NCBI GenBank assembly: GCA_965247075.1
Contig: CBDFGK010000002.1
Span: 1,611,113 to 1,675,112, forward strand
Direction of reading: 5' to 3'
DNA: 64,000 nucleotides
From: CBDFGK01 sp965247075
GTDB lineage: Bacteria > Pseudomonadota > Gammaproteobacteria > Pseudomonadales > Halieaceae
Below, piece by piece: positions 17,603 through 24,376 of this stretch. Each line of letters begins with the position of its first letter. Within the stretch, counting starts at the first letter, position 1. The position numbers were made by a program, and so were the translations under genes. A model generated the notes under the pieces. That model was given only the letters and a program-made list of their open reading frames with translations, did no database searches and was not told the DNA's origin.

Positions 17603-18190
17603 CTAGTTGTGTTCATCATGTCCGGTGTGTACTTGCGCCAGGAATGAAGAAATCTCTTCCGCGGTTGATGATATTTTTTCAAGATCGATAGATTGTACAA
17701 GCGACTCTACTTTGTGGCCCTTAATATAGGTTTTGCCAAACTGCTGGAAAAGCTTGTCTAATTCTCTATGGGTTTGAATACGGAAATTAGAGAATTTTCT
17801 AGGGTTTCGTTTTGTTTTCTTGGCGCGTAGAAATTTGTATAAACCGTCAATATCGATGAAGAATAGGGATTCAATCATTAATTCAGCAATCACATCATTA
17901 ATCGCCAAGCAATTCTCTATGTCGACAATTTCTTCTAAAACGCATCGCCGATTATAAACGGGAGAGCCTCGACGATCTTGATCAAGGCAAAGGTAAACGT
18001 CGAAAGTAGATGCAGGGTGATCGATTGAAAATGATTGGATTCCATCGAGAATTTTCTTATTCACGTTAAAATTCCCATGCATCTGTTTGAATCTTTTTGG
18101 TACTCCATCCAAGTACTTTTCGCTCAGGAGTTTGTAGAATTCTTCTTCTGTTTCACCCTCTAACAGAATGAGTGCGTAGTGGAGAGCCAT
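17603..18190 (-). CDS. Small TOPRIM-like protein, partner of the OLD-like ATPase
   Basis: The 195-residue protein begins MALHYALILLEGETEEEFY; the EGETE motif is the first acidic TOPRIM position as in OLD, RloB and DUF4276/DUF4435 proteins. VYLCLDQDRRGSP (about 85-97) gives the DxD motif of the metal site. It lies two bases beyond the ATPase stop, in the ATPase-then-TOPRIM order of two-gene OLD-type systems such as PARIS (AriA-AriB) and AbiL. It is shorter than the usual AriB. A nuclease effector released or activated by the ATPase is the likely role (inference). Base composition is visibly A+T-richer than the flanks. Confidence 0.7.
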   Translation of the reverse strand: MALHYALILLEGETEEEFYKLLSEKYLDGVPKRFKQMHGNFNVNKKILDGIQSFSIDHPASTFDVYLCLDQDRRGSPVYNRRCVLEEIVDIENCLAINDVIAELMIESLFFIDIDGLYKFLRAKKTKRNPRKFSNFRIQTHRELDKLFQQFGKTYIKGHKVESLVQSIDLEKISSTAEEISSFLAQVHTGHDEHN

Positions 18191-18192
18191 TG

Positions 18193-19458
18193 TCAGCTAT
18201 TGAAGTCAGTTTGCAATAGATCACCAAAACTAACCCGGCCACGACCTAGAGCCTGGGTAGCTTCTTTGATTTCAGAGACCAGGTGGCTACGTGCAGAGTG
18301 TCCCTGATCGAATACGAGCAGGGTCACTTGATCTGCATTTAGAGAATTTAATACTACCGGGCTATGTGTCGAACAGATAATCGCGCATCCACGATCCACT
18401 ACATTTTGCATAAGTGTCACTAAGTCTACGATAGCCTTCGGATGGATATATGCCTCTGGTTCCTCAATAAATAAAATGCGCTCATTAAGGTTTGGAGAGA
18501 GCAGTAATGCCAAGAGAGCTACAACAATCATCGATCCATTTGATAGCTCAAAAGGCCAAAGAACCTTCTCGTCCTGCGTAAAAAGTAGGTTTCTGTTGGT
18601 GATATTCTCGCCGTCCACTGAGTCAAGGGCTTGCTCTTGAAGACTTATGTTGGTTATGCGTAATATCCTTTTGGCCCAATAGCAATATTGCCTCCAGTGC
18701 TCGGGGCTTGCTTCGATAATTTTGAGAAATCCATACAAATTTATAGAGGAAATATAGGTTTTGGTTGCCCTACTTCCCAGTTTCTTTCTACCTGGATTCG
18801 ATCGATTATCGAGAAGAAGAGTCTTGGGGTTTAGTGAAATTATCCTCGCATCACCCAGGCCTTGAAGGAAGTAGTTTGCAATAGGGAAGTCGCGCGAGAA
18901 GTCCCTTGCGTGGCGAACCTTGAGCGCAGAAAAGGCCGACATTGTCTCCAGCACGCTAAATTCTTCGGTTTTCCTTTTTTCGAGTTCATTTTTTGCTACA
19001 CATTTGCCCAGCTTTGTTCGGGACAAAATTGTAGTTTTCTGTCCGGGCTTTCCCTGTTCCTTGGCTTGGAATGTCTCTGAATGTATTCGTAAAGGTTCCA
19101 CTAAATCATAAGGGTTTTCCATTCCAGGCGTGCTCAAAATGAGTTTATATTCAAATTCCCATATTGAACCATTGTGATCCACTTCCCCTGCTATTATAAA
19201 AGTTGGGCGAATAGAGTTTTCCTCAGACATTGGAGTCCATTGGGAGCCGTTTACTCCATAGCCATCAAAAACTTGCTCTCGGTCATCTTCCGAGCCGGCA
19301 ACAACAAGATGAAGAAAAGCCAGGGCTTCGAGCATGTTGGACTTCCCGGTGCCGTTACAACCGGTAATAACGTGGAAATCCTGAGGATATACATCACAAT
19401 CTACAAGGTTTTTGTAGCCAGATATAAAGTAGCGAGTTAGGCGCATATATACATCCAT
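18193..19458 (-). CDS. OLD-like AAA/ABC-type ATPase of a putative defence pair
   Basis: The 421-residue protein has Walker A GCNGTGKSNMLEAL (about 33-46), a long coiled or helical insertion (about 130-290), the signature region ELSNGSMIVVALLALLLSP, Walker B RILFIEEPEAYIHP and the switch STHSPVVLNSL. This is the SMC/ABC-like ATPase class of OLD, PARIS AriA and many abortive-infection proteins. Either ATG (19458 or 19446, MRLTRYFISGYKN) can start it; the second begins at the usual family position. With the TOPRIM protein it forms a two-gene unit of lower G+C, consistent with recent transfer. An anti-phage role is inferred. Confidence 0.82.
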   Translation of the reverse strand: MDVYMRLTRYFISGYKNLVDCDVYPQDFHVITGCNGTGKSNMLEALAFLHLVVAGSEDDREQVFDGYGVNGSQWTPMSEENSIRPTFIIAGEVDHNGSIWEFEYKLILSTPGMENPYDLVEPLRIHSETFQAKEQGKPGQKTTILSRTKLGKCVAKNELEKRKTEEFSVLETMSAFSALKVRHARDFSRDFPIANYFLQGLGDARIISLNPKTLLLDNRSNPGRKKLGSRATKTYISSINLYGFLKIIEASPEHWRQYCYWAKRILRITNISLQEQALDSVDGENITNRNLLFTQDEKVLWPFELSNGSMIVVALLALLLSPNLNERILFIEEPEAYIHPKAIVDLVTLMQNVVDRGCAIICSTHSPVVLNSLNADQVTLLVFDQGHSARSHLVSEIKEATQALGRGRVSFGDLLQTDFNS

Positions 19459-19586
19459 AAATGATTAATTACTAGTAAATACATCTTTAAGTGGCCCAAT
19501 ATGAACTATTTGATACATAAATCAAGCACAATTTAACTTTCTTTACCCGGTTTAGCGGAATCGGCATTTGCTCTGGGCAAAGCCTG

Positions 19587-19655
19587 CTAAAACAAGGCTG
19601 CCCGGGCCGCATCGAGAATACGCGGTGCGGTTCTTTCACCCTTGATTGGTTTTAT
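19587..19655 (-). pseudogene. TetR-family regulator, N-terminal remnant
   Basis: Reading from a TTG at 19655 gives LIKPIKGERTAPRILDAARAALF then a stop; ERTxxRILDAAxxLF is the first helix of TetR repressors. A shifted frame just beyond reads AGFAQSKC, the expected next piece, and then ends. It is divergent from the Rieske operon, which it probably once controlled. Confidence 0.5.
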
Positions 19656-19697
19656 CAATAGGTGATAATTTTTTACTTCGTAGTTTGGAGAACCCCT

Positions 19698-20996
19698 ATG
19701 ACCGTCAATGTCCACGACCTGGTAAATGCCGACGCCACTCTGGTGAGTCGGCGTTGCTGGACCGACCCTGAAGTCTACGCACTGGAAAAGCAATACATCT
19801 TCGGCAAGGCCTGGCTGTTCCTGGGCCACGAATCGCAGATCAAAAATCCCGGCGATTTCGTGCAAGCGTATATGTGCGAAACTCCCATCATCCTGGCCCG
19901 TGATGAGAACGGCAGGATTTGCGCCACCATCAACAGTTGCACCCACCGCGGCCTGCCCGTGTGCCGGGCTGATCACGGCAACACCAAACGCTTTGTGTGC
20001 CCCTACCACAACTGGTCTTACAAGGTTTCCGGCGAACTGGTTGCCATCCCCCAGGAGCGGCAGGTCATCAACAAACCCGACAAGTCTGAGCTGGGTTTAA
20101 AACAGGTGCCGCGCATCGACTCCTGGAACGGCATGATCTTCGGCAGTTTTGATGCGGATATCATCGCCCTGGATGAATACCTGGGTGATATGCGGTTTTA
20201 CCTGGACGCCTTTTTTCTGCGCTTTCCGCAGGGCATAGAATTTATCGGCGCCCCCCACCGCTGGGTTATCAATGCCAACTGGAAGCTGCCGATGGAGAAC
20301 CAGTTGGGCGATGTAAATCACGGTCCCTTCCTGCACTCAACCCTCATACCCGATGAGGCCAATGAAGAAATCACGCAATACGGCCTGTCAGTCGTGCCCG
20401 CACCCGGGCATGGCGCTACCTTTCGGCTGGTACCCGCAGACACAGCGGTAGAAAATGTAGCCTGGGGCTTTGAGAGCATCACCGGGCAAACCGGCGGTGA
20501 TGAGTTGCAACAGTACCTGCGCGATATCCACGCCAAGGCCCAGGCGCGGGTTGGCCCCGTCAGGGCACGCATGAAAGGACTTACCTATGGCGTCTACCCC
20601 AACCTGTCTTTCCTCTGGTCCAACACCTCTTTCAAGGTGTCGCACCCACGCGGGCCGGGCCAGGTTGAATACTGGTCCTGGTCAGTAGTACCTGCGGATG
20701 CTCCGGCACACCTCAAGAAATTGTTGCGCACCAACTACACATCCTTCTTTGGCCCCGGCGGCATGCTCGAGCAGGAAGACTCGGAAAGCTGGATGCAACA
20801 ATACCAGGGCGCCAATATTGATTTCGCCGATGACCGGCCCTTTTATTACGGCCTGGGATTGGGCGAAGAAAAACCCCACCCGGATTTACCGGGCCTGGTC
20901 AGCAGCACCGCCAACGAATACTTCGCACGGGCCTTTTTTCAGCGCTGGCGCGACGCACTCGCCGGCCCCGCTGACCCTGTTGGGAGAGGAGCATAG
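19698..20996 (+). CDS. Rieske ring-hydroxylating dioxygenase, large (alpha) subunit
   Basis: The 432-residue protein has the Rieske 2Fe-2S ligands C81-x-H83 and C101-x2-H104 (CTHRGLPVC ... CPYHNWSY). NWKLPMENQLGDVNHGPFLHS follows, giving the mononuclear iron histidines and the bridging aspartate. The N-terminal VSRRCWTDPEVYALEKQYIFGKAWLFLGHESQI is typical. The ATG at 19698 has a GGAG 9-10 bases upstream. The enzyme should insert both atoms of O2 into an aromatic or polycyclic substrate, with electrons from a reductase and ferredoxin not encoded here. It is followed after two bases by its small subunit. Confidence 0.95.
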   Translation: MTVNVHDLVNADATLVSRRCWTDPEVYALEKQYIFGKAWLFLGHESQIKNPGDFVQAYMCETPIILARDENGRICATINSCTHRGLPVCRADHGNTKRFVCPYHNWSYKVSGELVAIPQERQVINKPDKSELGLKQVPRIDSWNGMIFGSFDADIIALDEYLGDMRFYLDAFFLRFPQGIEFIGAPHRWVINANWKLPMENQLGDVNHGPFLHSTLIPDEANEEITQYGLSVVPAPGHGATFRLVPADTAVENVAWGFESITGQTGGDELQQYLRDIHAKAQARVGPVRARMKGLTYGVYPNLSFLWSNTSFKVSHPRGPGQVEYWSWSVVPADAPAHLKKLLRTNYTSFFGPGGMLEQEDSESWMQQYQGANIDFADDRPFYYGLGLGEEKPHPDLPGLVSSTANEYFARAFFQRWRDALAGPADPVGRGA

Positions 20997-20998
20997 AC

Positions 20999-21556
20999 AT
21001 GAGCTGCCACGAGGCACTGACACCGCATCTGCAACTGTCACTGGAGCAGTTTTATTACCGGGAAGCGCGCTTACTGGATAACCGCAAGTACCGGGATTGG
21101 CTGGCGCTGTGCGCACCGGACATCAGCTACTCCATGCCGGCCCGCACCAACCCGCTGGTCGACAATCGCGAGCTGGGACAGCAAGACATGATCAGTGTGG
21201 AGCGGGAACTTGAAGACCTGGACTCCGACGGCTGCCCGCTTCGCGACGAGAACATTATTCATCTGACGTTGCGTGTCGACCGCGCCTACCAACGCAATTC
21301 CTGGGCAGAAAATCCGCCGGCGCGCACCCGCCGAATTATTGGCAATGTGGAGCTGACCGACATCGACGGTGAGCGGCTGTCAGTGCTGAGCAACTTCCAC
21401 CTCTTTTACGCCAGACCCGGCAGCGCAGACTTTTTCTATGCCGGCCAGCGGCGCGATACGTTACTCAAAACAGCAGCCAGCTACAGCATTGCACGCCGTG
21501 AAATCATCATGGATATAGCCGACATCAATGTGCCGACCCTGGGTCTGATTCTTTAG
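20999..21556 (+). CDS. Ring-hydroxylating dioxygenase, small (beta) subunit
   Basis: The 185 residues follow the beta-subunit pattern: LEQFYYREARLLDNRKYRDWLALCAPDISYSMPART at the start, SNFHLFYARPGSADFFYAGQRRDTLLK in the middle and IARREIIMDIADINVPTLGLIL at the end. The fold is an NTF2-like cone without a metal site and supports the alpha3beta3 hexamer. It lies two bases after the large subunit with a GGAGAGGAG ribosome site inside the latter's 3' end. The 3' end overlaps the convergent DUF4345-like gene by four bases. Confidence 0.95.
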   Translation: MSCHEALTPHLQLSLEQFYYREARLLDNRKYRDWLALCAPDISYSMPARTNPLVDNRELGQQDMISVERELEDLDSDGCPLRDENIIHLTLRVDRAYQRNSWAENPPARTRRIIGNVELTDIDGERLSVLSNFHLFYARPGSADFFYAGQRRDTLLKTAASYSIARREIIMDIADINVPTLGLIL

Positions 21557-21912
21557 AGAAACAGACCACTGAGGAACAAAAAGGCTATTGTGCCGTCAAC
21601 CACCATACCGGGCAGGCTCTTTGGCAGCCCGGTCTTGTCGGCCACCATCGAGTAGCAGCGGGCCAGCAGCCCAAACAGCCACGCCACACCCAGGGTGATG
21701 TAGATCAGTGGCTCATGCAAGGCCAGCGCCACCAGAGACGAGCCGATGTGCAAACCGCCAAACACTACCCGCGCCTCTGACATAGCCACGGCACTGCCCA
21801 ACTCAATCTGCTGACTGTCGGTTATCAGGCGTGGTTTAAAGAATCCCACCAGGCCAAGGATTAAGGTGACGATGGCAGCTATTCGCGGCAACCAGTCTAT
21901 AAGCAGTTCCAT
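21553..21912 (-). CDS. Small four-helix membrane protein (DUF4345-like)
   Basis: The 119-residue protein begins MELLIDWLPRIAAIVTLILGLVGFFKP and has four hydrophobic segments (about 8-24, 43-60, 66-84, 98-116), with the polar ARVVFGGLHIG between the first two. Family members occur next to oxygenase and SDR genes in marine Proteobacteria; their role is unknown. An ATG 30 bases upstream is less likely as it adds a charged lead. Confidence 0.65.
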   Translation of the reverse strand: MELLIDWLPRIAAIVTLILGLVGFFKPRLITDSQQIELGSAVAMSEARVVFGGLHIGSSLVALALHEPLIYITLGVAWLFGLLARCYSMVADKTGLPKSLPGMVVDGTIAFLFLSGLFL

Positions 21913-21969
21913 TATTGACCTACTCTCATTGGCTAAAGTCACAGCCTAGCAACACCGGACATAAATGTC

Positions 21970-22179
21970 ATGGAGCTCTGCCTTACTGACGATATGCCCG
22001 CACCCACTTTCGGTGCACAGTGCAATTATTTATACGATACGGCACTGGCTTTGTTCGGTGAACCGGGTAAAGATTCTGTGCGGTATCTAAACCCGCTGCC
22101 GGCCAGCATAGACCCCAGGGAATCCTGGCGTATGCTCAGGCTATTTGAAGACAAGGTGTTACCCTACCTACCACGTTAA
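21970..22179 (+). pseudogene. LLM-class oxidoreductase, C-terminal remnant
   Basis: The last 30 residues, IDPRESWRMLRLFEDKVLPYLPR, match the end of luciferase-like monooxygenases; compare GGIHPDLAWQSLKLFAAKVLPELA in the intact gene at 56169. Nothing of the catalytic barrel remains upstream. It lies 18 bases before the next SDR gene. Confidence 0.6.
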
Positions 22180-22197
22180 TGCGCTGAGGAGAGAAAA

Positions 22198-22986
22198 ATG
22201 TTGTTACAGGACAAGGTTGTAATTGTTTCAGGGATTGGCCCCGGCCTGGGCGGCGAACTGGCCATGGAAGCTGCTCTGCAAGGCGCCAAACTGGTTATCG
22301 CCGCGCGCACGCCGGCAAAGCTGGACGGATCAGCAGCGGAGATTCGTGCCGCCGGGCTGGACAACCCCATCCTTACAGTACCCACAGATATCGCCGACCG
22401 ACAGCAGTGCAAAAATCTGGTGGAGAAAACCCTCGCTGAATACGGCCGTATCGATGCACTGATCAACAGCGCCTTCAATCCCGGCACATTTGAACCGATT
22501 GAGCAGGCCAACCTGGATGGCTGGCGCGCCGCCATGGAGGTTAACCTGTATGGCACCATGAACCTGACCCTGGCATGCGTGCCCACCCTGAAGGACCAGG
22601 GAGGCGGTGCTATCGTCATGATTAACACCATGGTGACGCGCCGGGCTATGGCCACACAGGGTGGTTATGCGGCCTCCAAGGGTGCGCTGGCCAGTGCCAC
22701 ATCACATTTGGCGCTGGAGCTGGGGCCACACAACATCCGGGTCAATTCCACCTTTATGGGCTGGATGTGGGGTCCACCGGTTGCGTACTACATGAAAATG
22801 ATGAAAGACAGCCACCCCGACGGTGCCGCCGGCATGAAAGCCGAGGTCGAAAAAAGCATTCCCCTGCGCCGCATCCCGGAAGATGGCGATTGCGCCAAAG
22901 TGGCCATATTCCTGGCCTCGGACTACTCCAACGCCATGACCGGCGCGCAGTTAGACGTTAACGGTGGCCAGCATATGCCCCACTAA
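22198..22986 (+). CDS. Short-chain dehydrogenase/reductase
   Basis: The 262-residue protein has the cofactor motif GIGPGLGGELA (about 12-22, a variant of TGxxxGxG), INSAFNPG in the NNAG position, IVMINTMVTRRAM with the active-site region, and YAASKGAL (about 160-167) with catalytic Tyr and Lys. SLPLRRI-type IPLRRIPEDGDCAKVAIFLASDYSNAMTGAQLDVNGGQ at the end is standard for classical SDRs. An AGGAGAG site precedes the ATG. It lies downstream of the Rieske genes, so a dihydrodiol or hydroxy-intermediate dehydrogenase is possible (inference). Confidence 0.9.
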   Translation: MLLQDKVVIVSGIGPGLGGELAMEAALQGAKLVIAARTPAKLDGSAAEIRAAGLDNPILTVPTDIADRQQCKNLVEKTLAEYGRIDALINSAFNPGTFEPIEQANLDGWRAAMEVNLYGTMNLTLACVPTLKDQGGGAIVMINTMVTRRAMATQGGYAASKGALASATSHLALELGPHNIRVNSTFMGWMWGPPVAYYMKMMKDSHPDGAAGMKAEVEKSIPLRRIPEDGDCAKVAIFLASDYSNAMTGAQLDVNGGQHMPH

Positions 22987-23010
22987 GCGGCGTTATCGGG
23001 GCAGTTTTAT

Positions 23011-23118
23011 TCATACTGTGAATCGCAGATATATGCCCTTGCAGCCGAGCAAGAGGCTGGCGATATCGGCAATCGTCCAACTGCGGTATGATTTGATACG
23101 CAGGCTTTTGATCTGCAT
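23011..23118 (-). pseudogene. Transposase N-terminal remnant, copy 1
   Basis: From an ATG at 23118 the frame reads MQIKSLRIKSYRSW, the start of an HTH/DDE transposase family (IS481-like), then diverges to a stop at 23011. The 65 bases at 23078-23142 recur with few changes at 57226-57290, where the same 14 residues begin another broken frame. Confidence 0.5.
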
Positions 23119-23146
23119 CGGGTAGTCTCCTGTGATGTAAGTGACA

Positions 23147-23172
23147 GGATGGGATGGGATGGGATGGGATGG
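23147..23172 (+). repeat. GGGAT pentanucleotide tract, G-quadruplex-capable
   Basis: Five tandem ATGGG-type units form a microsatellite. Bases 23151-23168 hold four GGG runs separated by AT, which satisfies the standard G-quadruplex pattern. The tract lies just upstream of the transposase remnant start. Confidence 0.8.
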
Positions 23173-23246
23173 AAATGTAGGCATTGTCTATTTATGATTG
23201 ACGACATGCGCCAGCTTGACTTGCAGTTTAGGCTTACATGGTGCCC

Positions 23247-23275
23247 GCAATGGGGCTCTCGAAAAGATTACGGCT
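23247..23275 (+). repeat. 29-nt direct repeat, copy 1 (copy 2 at 23785-23813)
   Basis: GCAATGGGGCTCTCGAAAAG followed by a nearly identical tail occurs at both places with one mismatch. The copies bracket the DUF1640-like pseudogene, so this may be a duplication or an element end. Confidence 0.7.
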
Positions 23276-23384
23276 TCGCGAAATTCGCAATGTGGATGAC
23301 GGGGTACTGGACCCCCCACCTACTTTGATCCTGACAGGGTGAGGTGTTAGCCGCGCAAAAACCGGCGACTGCGCCGCAGATGAG

Positions 23385-23678
23385 TCACCTGAGTACTTCG
23401 AGGATGGCGGTCATGGCACCGAGACCAGCGAAAAGCATAAAGCCGAGGCGGATAGTCAAGTCCTTTTTAAGGTGTTCCATGTCAGCCCGAACGGCCTTGA
23501 TGTCAGCCCGAACGTCCTTGATGTCAGCCCGAACGTCCTTGATGTCAGCCTTGGTGGCTACCTAGTCGCTAATGGCGGTGCCGATGGTGGTTACCACGGC
23601 TTCGGCCAGTTTCTCATCGGCTCCTGCGCCCTTGAGGTTTTTGACGGCTTGATGGGTGTCAAATACAAGAGACGACAT
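23385..23678 (-). pseudogene. DUF1640-like coiled-coil membrane protein with an in-frame amber codon
   Basis: From an ATG at 23678, after a GGAG site, the frame reads MSSLVFDTHQAVKNLKGAGA to AISD. It meets TAG at 23562-23564 (codon 39) and continues as VATKADI with KDVRADI-type heptads in three 21-bp tandem copies. It then ends in a hydrophobic helix (LTIRLGFMLFAGLGAMTAIL) and a TGA at 23385. The whole matches the CCDC90/DUF1640 pattern of N-domain, coiled coil and C-terminal membrane anchor. The amber codon would cut off the coiled coil and anchor. Confidence 0.75.
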
Positions 23679-23815
23679 ACCCTTATCTCCACATTGAAAA
23701 AGAGGCACAGTAAGTAAAACACTTTTTGGCGGGGAATGCAGTGGTTTTTAACAGGCGATTGCCTTCGTTCCTCTGGAGGCTCTCGCAATGGGGCTCTCGA
23801 AAAGACTACGGCTAA

Positions 23816-24193
23816 CGCCGCTCTGCATCCCCGCCTACGGCGAGGATGCTGCCGCCGCGCAGACGATAGCCTTTGCCGTAGCCTTGTAGCTGGTATTCGG
23901 TGTTGCGAAACGAAATAGTCAGGTTCTTGGACAATTTGCGCCTGTGGTGCAGGCACAGGATGAGGGTAAGCGCCTCGGCGCTGTGTAATACCTCACGATG
24001 GGCATTGTCGGGATGCAGTTCGGTGAGTTTCTCGTGGGCAAAGGTCGGCGCGGGTTAAACGTTTTACCTGTCGGATGCTCAGTTTTAGTCGCTGTGCCGC
24101 CTGCGCTTGCGTAAGCCGGCGACTGATGATGGAGCGAATAACCGATACGCGGTCAAGTTCTGCATGGCTCAATGTGATGCTCTCCTTTGTCAT
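23816..24193 (-). pseudogene. ISNCY/IS1202-family transposase remnant
   Basis: From the ATG at 24193 comes MTKESITLSHAELDRVSVIRSI then RRLTQAQAAQRLKLSIRQVKRL, the HTH start of IS1202-type transposases. The frame breaks near 24055. Downstream, another frame gives AEALTLILCLHHRRKLSKNL and ISFRNTEYQLQG, the end of the same protein, so the catalytic core is deleted. Terminal sequence with repeated GGGGACATT(T/A)(T/C)AGCTTTG lies at about 24215-24255. Confidence 0.75.
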
Positions 24194-24376
24194 AACCCCT
24201 CCTGCAGTCAAAAGGGGACATTTTAGCTTTGGAGAAAGGGGACATTACAGCTTTGGGCTAACAAGGAAGAGGCTTGTACTCTTCCTTTCGGCTCGTTTAG
24301 TATAGAGTTGCACACTGAAGCCGGGCGATACGACCCGGCAACAAAACATAATTATAAATTGAATAAAGGAAGCCGT

